In this document: positions 34,460 to 46,439 of the stretch, piece after piece
How positions within the stretch are numbered: the stretch's first letter is position 1
Layout of the letters: the number at the start of each line of letters is the position of its first letter
Origin: Stratiolaelaps scimitus
Taxonomy: Eukaryota; Arthropoda; Arachnida; Mesostigmata; Laelapidae
Direction of reading: 5' to 3'
Assembly: GCA_019614645.1 (NCBI GenBank)
Contig: JABWDB010000013.1
Span: 4,268,501-4,332,500, forward strand
Length of the DNA stretch: 64,000 nucleotides
Translations under genes and position numbers: made by a program
The notes under the pieces: model-generated
Told to the model about the DNA's origin: nothing
Seen by the model: the letters and a program-made list of their open reading frames with translations, nothing else
Databases searched by the model: none

Positions 34460-36337
34460 GGAGACTGAGAGAGCAGAGAGACGAGGGGACTTGGGTCGGC
34501 ATCGCACTGGAGGATTGTGGGCGGCGGTGGCTGCGAGTGGCGGATGACGACGGTGGCGGTTGCTGCAGCAGCAGCGTCGACGACAGTGACGACGAATATG
34601 TCACCAAGATATCGACGCTCCATTGAATTCCTTATCCATTCCCGTCTTTGATCCTCGGGGGCGTGGCCACGACAGGCTTGCTCTAGGATTTCGACCGTCC
34701 ACCGATTCGCCTCGACGGCTCCGACGGCTCATAGCCCGTCCCGTACCGTTCCACTATGGGCGGTTGCTCTGCCTCTTGCGGACGTTCCCCGTGCCTTCTT
34801 CCATCTCAAAAGTGATTCCCAGGCTTTGGCATCCCAAGCTGCCACTGTGAACGATTCCACGGTGGCTCCGATTTGGAGGATGAAAGAGGAGTGTTGCAGA
34901 AGGTCACCTCGCTGGATATTATAGCTAGCGCGATGTGATTGCCACTCAGCGGCTGGTTCATTGCGGTCGTTGTGGTGATGATGGTGGTGGTCGCGGCGGC
35001 GGCGGCGGTGCGATATCAGCGATGAACACAGTAGAAGAAAACTGAGACGACGGATCTGTCAAGGAATTCCGCTTCGTATTCAGGAGGCCCGGGGGTATGT
35101 TGGGGGGGGGAGCAGCAAAGCCACCATAACGATCATCGTAACTCTAGAATACCATAGTATAGCCATACCCCTCTGAAACTCCTGCTGCATCCTAAGAGGT
35201 CTGGGTATGGCCCACGCTTGCGCAACCATAGGTGGTGTTTCCATGCACGTCTCTACAATAGATGATGAGGGAAGCAGCCCTGTTTGTCTGTTAGGCGATC
35301 AACGCTGGTCCACTCGTTCGAACGGTGGCTGCGGTCCAAGCCCAGCGTAGGCTGCGCGCGGCTGCCGCCTTCCGCCCAGCAGCTTACTGCGACCTGGCAA
35401 GTCGGCGCCTGTTAAGCTTAAGCCCTTGCGGAAACATCATCAGAGGCCAATGCCAATAGGCACATGAAATTATTGGGGAAACGGTTTGCCCGTACCGGTA
35501 GGCCGTGCGCCTTCCAACCTGACCGTTCGCCTGCTTTGGTTTCAGCGCCTAGCAGCTTGGCTAGTTAGTTTGCTCGGTGGCCAGGCCAGCTCGGGTCGGA
35601 TCGGGTCGGCACCGAGCAGTCGACAGACGGTAGAACCACCAATTGCTGCGGGCGCTTGCTCGTTCGTTTAGGTTAGGCCGTGCTAGATCAGGCAATAGGC
35701 CCGGGCATTGTTACCAGGGGTCGGGCGTCGTGTGTTGACAACACCGTTGGGGACTCTGGCTAACGGTGGGAGGCCTGGCCGCTTGTTCACTTCAGCTGGG
35801 GCCTGGCGCTCGACTGCTCTGACTGCGGGGTGGCCTTCTTGCGTCGCGTTGCTTACAAATCGCTCAGCTGAGGGCGAGCTGTGCAGGCTGTAGTATGCGC
35901 AGCTCAACCATTGCCTTGGTCGTTCGAGCTAGAACAGAGAAGGCAGCACTATTGGCAAAAGAAACGCCTCCGTGAGGCTCAGAAAGGAGGGCCTTTACCG
36001 CGGCCAAAGTCACTGGGCTGCCATCGGGCAAAGCCCACCCAGAGATTGGGAAGACGCCCCGCATTTGCACAACGACATACGAAGGTCGGTATCGCCCAGC
36101 GGAGGCTTGTTTAGGTGGCATGCACACCGAGATCCTTGCCTAGTCGACGCATAGTGATTTGCACACCCCAAAACGGCGATCAATGTGCCCCGACCCAGCC
36201 AACGAGCCAGGAGACGTTTGATTAAAGATAGGACATTGCTTAGGTTAAACAACATAGAAGAAGTGGGACGGAAACGTAACAATCTACTGTAATAGATAAT
36301 AACACATTACTTGCACGGCCAACAGGAGCCTATCCAT
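34460..36337. other. No supportable gene
   Basis: GC-rich DNA with GGT/GGC triplets near 34975-35010 and nine G at 35102-35110. Only short frames occur. A small antisense frame at 35864-36127 shows no motif. Confidence 0.55.
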
Positions 36338-36369
36338 GGTTCTTGCTTGAGTTCACTCAAGCAAGAACC
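36338..36369. repeat. Near-perfect palindrome with 15-bp arms and a 2-base centre
   Basis: The left arm 36338-36352 (GGTTCTTGCTTGAGT) is the exact reverse complement of 36355-36369, with only TC between. By rough arithmetic such an arm length and spacing should occur by chance far less than once in 64 kb. No flanking direct repeat or gene explains it. Confidence 0.95.
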
Positions 36370-38235
36370 CCTTCTGTGCTCCATAGGGTAACTGGCGCAT
36401 AGCGCTACAGGGCTGTACGGCTTCAACGATTCATGTTTGAAAATGTTTCATCCAATAATTCATATCACATTCGTTATCACCGTCGCGACCCTAGACGAGG
36501 GCCCACTTGGCCCTTGTGTGGCCCTCGGCTGCTCAGTGGCCAGCCGGAGACCGGAACCGAACATTCACTCTACAGAAAGCCTATCAGCCGGCTCGGCCGC
36601 CTAATGAATATCTGTCAGACAGGCTATTCAGCCAGATCTCCTTTCGTTTCTTCTACTTTCTTCGAACTTACATCCAGTTACTGCCCGTTCACCCATTCCA
36701 CACGACCCAGCGCCCCATACCACACACCGCTTCGATAAGCTCACCCTCTTAAGTTACTTTCTTGGCCGGCCCAGACGACCCACATTACGTCCGGATATGC
36801 ACCGAATCCTCCTGAATCGAACGATTCCCACTGTGATTCGACAGCCGGACTGGCTGGATTGCATTGCAATGGGGTACTTAGCCATTGTGCTCAAGCACAA
36901 AGCACAGCTGGGACGTCTGTGAAAAACGACGATATTGCAACGGCGACTTGGCGGAACATACCTTCCATCATTGTGGGACTTTGAGGAAAAAGGGTCTTAT
37001 CAAGCGATATATTGTTAGCAAGCGAGCGTTCTTTCCTGGGAGTGTTATCAAGCATTTTTTTCGTGGCCTTCGTGCAGGCATTCGAACTTGAATAAGAGCG
37101 AATGCCAGATAAAGCCATATTATCATATAAACAGCATACCTGATTCAGCTCGTTACAACTTTCTGCAATATTGAAATCCCAGCCTGCATGGTATTATACT
37201 TATAATATGAGTATTATTAATTATCGTCGAGGAGAGACAAGCGAATCTGACTCGGATCAAATAGCAGCTGAACAATTTTTATCAACTGCGCACGAATCGC
37301 GGTTGGCAGGCGTGATCAAGAGCGATACTTCCTATTAACGGCCCTACGTGCGCCACTTCCCAGTGAGAGCTACATCACATGACCATTCCAGAAGAAGTCC
37401 CAAGTTTCAGGCCGCCACCATTACGGGTGGCTATTACACCGCAGTGATTCGCGTGCCACAGCATGCAGGGGGAGAGATGTTGGTAAGGTACAATTCATCA
37501 GCAATAACTTATTCATGTTCGCAGCGAGGTAATAGGTGAAACTGAGGTAGACGGGCGGAAAGGGCGGTGCCGGCGGTGCCGGCGCTTGTGCCACGTTGCA
37601 CAGACCCGAGCTTCACATGACTTGTAGGTTCTTCGCGCATTACGCCTACCCTCGACTACTTCTCGTCTACCTGCCTTCGGCGTATGCTTCGCTTTCGTCT
37701 GCGAGCTGCGTTACATTACTGCGTCACCCCCAGAGGCAGCGTCGCCGCGCCCCGCCCGTGCCGGCACCGGGGAACAGGGTCATGGCGAGTCCTGTCTAGC
37801 GCCTATGTTCCATTCCGTTGTTGTCAATTTCAGCCTGGCGGCACACTTCACCTTCTCTTTCCTGCCGTTGGCCGTGAGTATGGTTGTCGGCCGACAGCGG
37901 GAACAACGGCCATGCAGTCTCCGGGGAATTCATGGAAGAAGTAGATAATTAAACAGTTCGCCACGCGAATAAAAGCTGCTTCTTCTTCTGCTGCTACCAC
38001 GACTATTGCCTGTACTATGTAGTAGCAGGGTGGATGCAAGAGCGAACTCAGCCAGATTCAGCAGAGTGATTCAGCATAAAGAAAGGAGATCGGGAAGAAG
38101 CGTGCAAAAGGGGGCGGTGTACAAGGATAGGGTAGGTTAGATTAATGCCAAATCGAATGTCTGGATGTCATTAAAAGTCGAACCAGGAAAAAAGCTCTGG
38201 GCTGGCATCTAATGACGACGAAACACAATAGCGCG
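36370..38235. other. Mixed to AT-leaning, no supportable gene
   Basis: Short frames only. A 9-base unit, CGGTGCCGG, occurs twice near 37565-37582. No RNA gene was recognised. Confidence 0.55.
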
Positions 38236-38258
38236 CGCACACATGGCACGTGTGTGCG
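38236..38258. repeat. 8-bp CA/TG hairpin
   Basis: CGCACACA (38236-38243) pairs with TGTGTGCG (38251-38258) over a seven-base loop. It is low-complexity and may be trivial. Confidence 0.6.
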
Positions 38259-39810
38259 GATTTTTTTTTTGTCATCAGTGTATAATAGTATATTTATATT
38301 AATGTATGGTAATCGGATTCAACGGGGAACGGTCGGCGATTTTTCGAGGTGATGCCGAAAATATGTAATGTGAGTGGACCGCAATGCCCTTAAGAATGGG
38401 ATCACCGGACGTGGGGCCACCAGGCATTAGGCAGGGGTGAGCTCGCTATGGTCTCCCGGACTGCGCGGTCCATCAATGCTAAGCGCTACCCAATATATCG
38501 ATTTGACAGCTGCAGCAGCAGCCGAGGCTCAAGAGAAAGACGAAGACCCCTCAAGAAATGAAGGACTCAGGGCGGCCCCATCACCTCATCATCCACTCCT
38601 TGCAATTAAAAGCAAACGAATCTCGGCAGCGTGGACCGTTCCGCTGCGCAGCCTAGGCGCGCCGGATCGACTCTCTGTCCTGACCTAACCTGACTATCCT
38701 AACCCAGCTTAGTGGAGCTCCAACTTTTCCAGCTGCCTCCTCCTTCGCTCGCATACAATGAGATATTGGCCGGCGTTCTTACTCGACGCAACGTCGTTCG
38801 CTTCTCGCTGTCGACGGAGCCGCGCGGGGGTGATGGTCGGCGGTACTCTATCCGAGGTCCAATGTCAGCAGTGGCTGGCAGCCCCAGTTGCGCAGCAGCG
38901 GCAACAGTACAACTACCATGCTTCAACCAGCCAGCCGACAACCCCATTCTACTACCATGTTTCGGGCGTTGCTCGCGCCCTGTTGGTTTGAGAGGACCTA
39001 ATTCATCTTGTGGCCCCCAATGTGAAGCGCCGTAGGGTGCCGGCTGGTCGAGTTGCAGCAGGCAAGAAGGACGGGACGTGGGCTGGGAGGAGAGGCCAGA
39101 TAGAGTGCCAGTGGAAGGCACCGAATGAGGAGAGAACGAGGAGGGATTGCTGCTGCTGTTGCTGTAATATCCTCAGCACCAGTGTACGTATGTGTGGCTC
39201 AGGCCAATGCTGGTAGACCCTGACGGCTAGCCGGGGGTTAGACAGGCCAATGGGCCAACGGCCCAGCCGTGTGCCACTGCCCTGCGATTGCGGGCTCGCT
39301 GATGTGGGGATGCTTGCCGCTGGTTAAAAAGAAAATTGGGTTTTCGCTTGAGTTGAAAGGTCCGCGCTTTCTGTACGGCCCCTGCCGTAGAGACCACGCT
39401 GCCACCGTCGCAGCATCGCAGTCGAGTAGAATATCAGCTCTTCGGCACACATCACATCCACACGGGTACAGATATGTACAAGCGCAGACACGAGTTAGGC
39501 TAGAGCGCATTTTAGATCGCACTAGATCGACGGCGGTCCCATGTATCTGCAAAAGCAATGGAACGAATACTCAGATACGGACGATGGGGTGCAGCCCACA
39601 TAAGCATTATATATTCGACCGCTAGTAACTGTGTCGCTATGTGAAGGGCAAAAAGAACTTGGAAGAGTCAGCGACCGCTACCCTTAGCAATACCACTACG
39701 CTGTGTCCCTGCAATTTTAAACAATGCTCGCTAGCCATCGCGACCCCCCACAACAAACGTGCAAGTGGCAGCGGGTCAGCAGGCGGTCGCAGCAAGAGAT
39801 GCAGGCGACT

Positions 39811-39853
39811 TGTAGTCGTCGTGGTAGTCGTAGTAGTGGTTGTAGTCGTCGTA
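39811..39853 (+). repeat. Imperfect GTC/GTA/GTG triplet array
   Basis: A Val-type triplet run that reads as poly-Val in one frame and poly-Ser/Arg in another. It lengthens the overlapping frames around it. Confidence 0.8.
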
Positions 39854-40193
39854 TGGCGGCAGATGGCGAATGCCACTTATGGGACAGACGCACGATACAC
39901 TTTCTCTCGTTCGCCGCCCTCGGCTCCTTGTTCTTACTTTGCTCTGTGGCCAAAGAAAAGATTTTCCTCTGTGTGTCGCCTGCTGCATTTATATATGGGG
40001 GGGGGGATATCACCCCGTGGTTGGCTTCCCCTTCTTGGCCGCATGACTGGGACGGTACGCCTCCTTTTCGTCTCAGCGCCACGGCCCGGCGTGGCCCTCC
40101 ACGCTCCTGCCCGATCCTCCGCTATAGTATATTGCGCTGTCGTAGACATGTAGCGCACCGAGGGCGCTTTCAGAGAGCGCGTGCGCTCGTGCA

Positions 40194-40699
40194 TCACTCC
40201 CCGTTGTTAGACCCCACGGGCCGATCTCCGCCGCAGCGGCGACGTCTCATCGAGGTGGTGCGACCGATCCCACCATCCCCAGATCGGGTGTCCAGCGAAG
40301 GGGAAGACGTCGGTTTCAGCGGGATGTCTATTTCCTCAGGGGGACCAACGAGATCGTTCGTACTCTCGCTCGCTATTTCCTTGCCAGCTTCGGGTCGGGT
40401 TGGTTTCGGCTGCGGTGTATCAGCAGAGTGCGGGCAACACAGCGGCGCCAAGAGAAACTGAAGAGAAGCGGTCGTCGAATTTACGTGACCGTGCTATCTA
40501 TGCGTTTGTCTGCCGAGTCGTCTGCGGGATCTCTGAGATTTTGCTTTTCTTCTGGTGCTTCGCTTTTGCCAAGTTCGCCGAGTGGTCTCTCTTCACGTCT
40601 GCTAGGTGAGACATCATCGGGCCGGGCTAGCTCAGATCGTTCGTGGCAGCGTGCTCTCGTAAATACAGCGGCTTTCATCTCCTTGCCACAAATAAACAA
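40194..40699 (-). other. Two adjacent minus-strand frames resembling disordered protein
   Basis: Frames at 40481-40699 and 40194-40451 lie in different phases on the minus strand. They encode charged, Pro/Ser/Glu-rich residues, for example GELGKSEAPEEKQ and EEIDIPLKPTSSP. A pyrimidine-rich CAG acceptor lies between them, but no consensus donor joins them. The plus strand over the same bases is also open, as the window's longest frame (39724-40461, 245 codons), and is Ser/Arg/Leu-rich. The minus strand reads more like protein, but no family is recognised. Confidence 0.2.
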
Positions 40700-41449
40700 C
40701 GATATAGGTTTCCTGCTTGCACACCGACAACACGATTTGTGGCTGTTAGATCTGTGCGGCGAAATCTTTGTTCAATTGGTGACTTGATGGTGCACAACAT
40801 GAGTGGCATCATTTTGATAACGTCGTGTGACGAAGGATCACCGATTTCGAATTACTGTTCAGCCCAAGTTTTCAAAGAAAGGATTCCTGGGTCTTCAGAA
40901 CGGACCAAACCCAACAATGGACTGATGCGTTTCAACAACTGACCTACGTCATTCCATCGGGATCGGTTTACTGTTGCGATGTTCCCGATAAAGGTAGCTA
41001 TCCTCAGGGAACCAGTACAAGGTCACGCGCATGCTGGAATCATCGGTCAGGATGATGACGAACAAGGAAGACCTCCATGAGCCCACCAATTCACAACATG
41101 TGATTTGAAACAACTAATATAAAATGAATTCTATGACTCAATATATTCTCCATAACATTGTTACAGTGAGCATGTCTAGTTTTTTCCATGTTAACATCTT
41201 ACATCGTGTGCGCCTTGTCTAGCTCGACGTATCAACCCATCAGACAATTGGTCCCTAGCTTGAGTGGGAACATCAACAAGGGTTCGAGATTGAGATGAAC
41301 ACACAGCATAGCAGATACACGACGGTGATGTCAATCCGATCGAATCCGTGGAGGCGAAGAGGAGCGGGCGGGGTCAAAGTGACAGGAATCCATTGTCATG
41401 GACACGAACAGGCGAGGAAACCCGCGAGATGCCTTCGGCCTAAAGCAAC

Positions 41450-41454
<5 letters not shown>
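40700..41454. other. AT-leaning, no supportable gene
   Basis: Short frames only, with no motif and no repeat of note. Confidence 0.55.

Positions 41455-41485
<31 letters not shown>
41455..41485. repeat. (AT)15 microsatellite
   Basis: A perfect alternating run of 31 bases. Shorter TA runs follow to about 41575. Confidence 0.95.
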
Positions 41486-41488
<3 letters not shown>

Positions 41489-41579
41489 GTGCAGCAGAAA
41501 AGACGTTATCGCTCATGTATATAGTTAATTCGAATAACATATATACTGTACGATATATATATACATATATATATACGAA

Positions 41580-44017
41580 TGTGGCCCAATGTACGAGGCC
41601 GATTGGATCGGAGCAGCCGCACAAGCGTCGTCCGACTTCTACAGCCACCATCTCCGTTTTTCGCTTGCCACCAGGTCGTTCCCTGCCGATACGACCAGTG
41701 ATGACGGTGGCCAGAGTTCAGCGAATGGCCCCAATCTAGCCAGCAGCTCGAGGTTCATCCAGTGCTGTGCGCGATAGAAAATAGGGGACAGATTCGGGGC
41801 TGGCAGCTCACATTGAATTGGCTGCTGCTGCCGCCGCAGCAGGATCTATGGGCCAGGCCCGGTTTTCTAGTGTCGAAGGAATGCCGATATTGAGGGCATA
41901 TCGGGATGTCTGCTCGAGGCTCGGCGGTGCAGCAGTGCGGCTGGTGTGGATTGTGGGGTATCGGTGTGACGGGGTGGCCCCATCGACCAGCTCCTATCAG
42001 CGAAGGAGTACGAGGTATGGAAGGCGCTGGCAAGGGCTGCTCGGCACACAGCTAGCGAGGGTGAACGCCAGTCGATCTGATCCGTTAAGCTTCCTTGGGC
42101 CTTCTCAGCGACCGCAGTGAAGCTGTGCCAGCCAGCACGGCCATGAGGATCGCGTCTCGGCCCGCCTCATGCTGATGGCAGGCTGTCTCGGCAAACGGAC
42201 AGCTAGATAGCTAGCAGTCAGCCACCAAGCGGCGTCGCAGTTGAAGCTGCAGCTCCGGCAACAGCGGGCCGGCCTGTCCAGGCGCGCCGCCGATTTGAGA
42301 TGATGCAGGTTCAAAAATTTCAGCCGGCGCCGCCCTCTGCTTCCTCCTCCTCCCATTTTTGCTATACCTAATAATAAAGCACGATGAGTCGGGTCAGTGG
42401 CCGAGACTATGACAGCAGCGAGCGGGCAGAGCGGGTTAGCTCGGAACAACAAACAAAATAGGAAAAAAAAACAACATGAACGAAAAGAAATGGGACGGGA
42501 GGCAGAGGTCGAAAGAAATCGACGGACGGCGATTTTTTTCCCCAGCAAACCATTTCTCGTCAGGTCTTGCTGTTTGCTTAGTGTTGGCGTGCGCTGTCAG
42601 CGATGCTTGCGACGTGTGGAGTCGACTTTAAGTGGAGGGGTTTTTTTTGAGGCGGACGAGAGAACTGGACACGCCGGAACTCGGATGAAGAGTTATCTGC
42701 AAAAAGCGATAGAGGCGATGATGAAGTTGTAATATAATGGTATAATCGATAGGCGTACGAGGCGGCTTCATTTAACATTTGGATGTAGGGGCGACACAGT
42801 TCCGCCTATTAAATTCGCGTTCTATCATATTTTAAGCGGGTCAGCTTGCATATATCCAACGCCCTGCAGGTATTGTTGGTGTTGGTGCGCATAACTAACT
42901 ATATGGACAGGTAGTTGTGTTAAGGCATTTATGCTTGCATATTTGCACTCATCGGTCATCCCATAGATGGCGCATTCTGCGAGGGCGAAATGGCACAAGG
43001 ATATACTGGTCGGAAGGTACACATCTCTCCACCCCTTCTGTACGTCGCGAAGATGTTCACATGCGAACGGCTGTAGCTGGTCGGTTACATATAATAATAA
43101 TATGGTATACATTACAGTATATTATGTACACTCGTAATGCATAGGCGCTAACCGACAGCGTGCTCGCTGTATTCCGCTGGTGCCAACTATCGGCCTGCTG
43201 TGCCACCATCGGTTGTGTCGAAGGCACACCTCTGCTGTTCGTCGTTGCTGCCCTTTGCGGGTCAGTTTCAACACGAGAAAATCGAGACCGTGAGAGAAAT
43301 TGAGTGCGTAGCTCTGTTTCGCATTCCTCGATAAAACAACAACAGCAGCAGCAGCAGCATCGGCGAAAGGGGGCAATGATGCCCTGCCGTCGCCTTCTGC
43401 ACTCGATTCGCAAACGCAGAGGCCAAATTCGACGAGCGCGCGGTAGCGGCTCTGGCATCGCTCGTTCCCCGCCCTGCCGCACAGGCCTTGTGTGAAATGG
43501 AGGAGGAGGAAAAAAATACCGAGACTTGCAAAGGGATAGAAAAGTTCCCGCTTCGCGTCGATCTTGCTTCCCCTCTGACGGCTTCGGTCGGCCGCGGGCG
43601 GGCGGACAGAGCTTTGCGAGGCCAAAGCTTCCGAACAGAAGGGGCGTAGCAGATCCCGCCTAGCCAGTGGGAATGCGATGCGCCACCGGCTGGGAGCGTT
43701 ATCAAAGGAAATTTATCTTTTGTTTTATTGCCGCTGTCCCAAACGCGCTGAGCGTGGCTCCTGCTGCTGCTACTGCTGCGGCTGCTAGCTCAGCTCCTCG
43801 CTGCGGCTGCGACGACGGACGGATGAGCTGGGCGAAGGCCACGCAATCGAGAACGACACACTGCGACGCGACGGAGCACCGGGAAGGTTTCAAAAATGTG
43901 AGCCAATCAATATTGGATTCCCTTCGTCTTGAGCCAGGCCCAAACAGCGAAGCGGCAGACGCATCGGGTCCCCAACCTCACTCCCAAACGGATTGTCGTC
44001 TTGCCTTCGCCAAACGA
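41580..44017. other. No supportable gene; CAG triplets near 43340
   Basis: GC-rich flanks surround an AT-rich centre (42.6-43.1 kb). A compound AAC/AGC array lies near 43337-43359. Overlapping 141-167-codon minus-strand frames at 43057-43705 share the same bases in different phases, so at most one could be real. Confidence 0.5.
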
Positions 44018-44090
44018 TGACGACAGTAACAACAACGACAACGACGACAACAGCAGCAGCAGCAACAACAACAACGACGACGACGACGAA
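44018..44090 (+). repeat. Compound GAC/AAC/AGC triplet array
   Basis: The mixed triplets give an Asp/Asn/Ser run within a 69-codon plus-strand frame (43929-44138). The frame could be an exon of a low-complexity protein, but the array alone can account for its openness. Confidence 0.85.
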
Positions 44091-44139
44091 CTTGAGCTGT
44101 CGTTTAACGACTTTGTCGTAGCATGGATAGTCTCATAAG

Positions 44140-46414
44140 TAAGAGGGAGGAGGCGAACTCTGTGCGTCGAACAGGCGACAGAGTTTGGAACTAAACGATT
44201 GTGTTAGATTGAAGGCATTCGCAATATTGTCGTCGACGGCGGGGGGCATGCAGCGTTAGCCGGTTTCGGAGTAAGGCTTAGGGGGGACGGAATATGAGAA
44301 AAACGAATGGATCTACAAAACGCCGTAGTACCCTCATGTAGGACTGACTTGATTTGTTTCGATCGATCAAGTGGTGCCGCAGACAGTGGTTTGTCTTCTT
44401 GCTCTGGCGCGACTAGCGAATTCAACCACTGAAACGGATCAAACACCAGGCAAGACGCTTCATGCCTATCTTCGAGGGCAGATGTTTGTTGCGCAATGCG
44501 TTAGCAACGTGGTATACGGTGCACCCTAATTTTGGGATGGTCAGACGATCAGAGGGCTGCAGTGAAACAAACGGTGGCCTATAGAGGCCGGTAGACGCAG
44601 AATTTTTCCTCCCATCAATGCCTTGGCGTAACAATACCATATTGAAAATAAGTGCCAAGAAGCGTCTGATGATGGGAGAGGAGCCGGGGATTTTCAACCT
44701 CCAACGGAAGATAATAAACGCTAGCCTACAAGTGTAGTGGTAGTAGTCATTAGACCTACGGACGGTCGCTAGGAAAATTCCAGTTGTAGAGTGCAGCCGC
44801 GGCTGTCTGTCATGTCTACGTGGCAACTATCCGAGAGACAGCTCGCCGACGACGAGGCCTTCGACGGCAAAGTCATGGTCATGTTGGTCTCCCGTTGGTT
44901 CGAGTCTTGCCCCGCCTGCTCCGTGTCGTTTTCTCTGTCGGTTTGTCGAAATATGGTGATGTGGGATTGCATGGAGTCGCCTCGACACGACTCGAATGGC
45001 CTCCGCTACCGCCGCCGCCGCCTCCGCCGCCGCCGCTATGGCTGTCGCTGTCGCCACGGGACAGCCAACTGGCAGCAGCAGCAGCTGGATGAGAATGACG
45101 GGCAGCCAGTAGAGCGGCCCCGGGTCGGAAAAACCCCCATCGCTAGCCCCGGTTACAGAAGAACCGAGACGAAAGGGAACGAAGTAACGAACGAGCGTGA
45201 AGAAGCAACGCCACGCGGCATCAGTCGTCGGCCGCAAACGGAGAGGGCTCCGAAAAGAGCGGGACTAGCTCAAGAGCTGAGTGTGGGGAGCTGTGGGCAA
45301 ATATGAGGGCTGCTCGGAAAAAGCATAGTGAAGAAGAAAAAAAAAAGAAGGAAGACATGGTGAGCTGCGGCGACAACAGCCGCAGCAGCAGCAGTAGCAG
45401 TAGCAGCACCACCAGTAGGGCCAAAACCTTATAAGCCTTCTTCTTGTGGAAGGTCTTGCGAGAAAGGGTCCTCTACGGCCGGGTCCTCTCGGCGTTAGGG
45501 CGGCTCGCTCTTTGCTGCAGGGTAGTGATGCGTCGAACCGGCAGCCACAGAAGACGAGCTCAACGTCACACTTGCGCACTTGCCTGAGCCAGGACAGCTG
45601 TGGCGGCACCAGCGGCAGCATCAGCGCCAGTAGCACACAATCGTCTCGTCACGCGGTATCACTGTAGCGAGCCAACTCGAGCAAGTTAGCCAACAAGCCT
45701 GCAACCAGGATAACACCCAGACAAGACGCCTCAAGGAATTCTCGTAGTGAAGGAAGTAGAAGCGGAATAGACGAGGGACGAGGTCAGTTGCCTTCGCCGC
45801 CGCCGCCGCCGCCGTCGTCAGCAGCAGTAGAATCAGCGAGACGTTGAGCTGAGTCGAAACACCACGGGGTAGAAACGAAGGGTCTACTATACGAGCGGGT
45901 TAAGGGGCGGGCGACCAGGAGCGCTATAGGCAACGGCGGCAGTCATGATCGCAGCAGTAGTTTCAGCAGCAGTAGTAGTGGTGGTAGCAATGGTGATGGC
46001 AGCCAGGAGACAGCAGTTACATGTAGCAGGGAACAACTGACGTTGTGCTGTTGGCGTCGTTGCCGCCGGCGAGCGGCGACCAGGGTCGGTGATCAGGGTG
46101 GCGGAGGCTCTGAGCAACGATGGGAGAATGTTGTAGAGATTCGGGGGTCACAGTTGGCACTGAGAAAGGCCTGCCTCCCGCATCGCCCCCCCCCCGTCAG
46201 TCCTTTGGTCTCTTGGCTCGGAATGCCGCGTCCCCGACCCTTGGCCCGCCGTCCTGCCAGGCCTCATGGCTTTCACCGAGCGGGAAGAGGACAACTAGTG
46301 GCAAGCAGCAAGCGTAGAAACGGAGAACGAGAGGAGGGTGATGAAGACGGAGTTCAGAAAAAGGGAACAGAGACGCCGAACATTGGGGCTTGGGAGTTTG
46401 GAGGGGATTCTAGC
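44140..46414. other. No supportable gene
   Basis: Minus-strand frames at 44204-44446 and 44422-44826 have moderately protein-like composition and a possible acceptor (TTTCAG near 44430), but no domain. The block 44.8-46.1 kb holds CCG and CAG triplets and overlapping low-complexity frames. C10 lies at 46186-46195. Confidence 0.5.
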
Positions 46415-46439
46415 GGGCTGGGGGGCGGGGGGGTTTGGG
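46415..46439 (+). other. G-quadruplex motif
   Basis: Four G runs of at least three, with loops of two, one and three bases, meet the usual G4 pattern. Further G runs precede it from about 46385. Formation in vivo is inference. Confidence 0.75.

Noticed and set aside
39724..40461. Longest frame in the window, 245 codons on the plus strand
   Set aside because: It crosses a GTC/GTA array, is rich in Arg, Ser and Pro, has no domain, and overlaps open frames on the other strand. The GC-rich context makes such a length plausible by chance.
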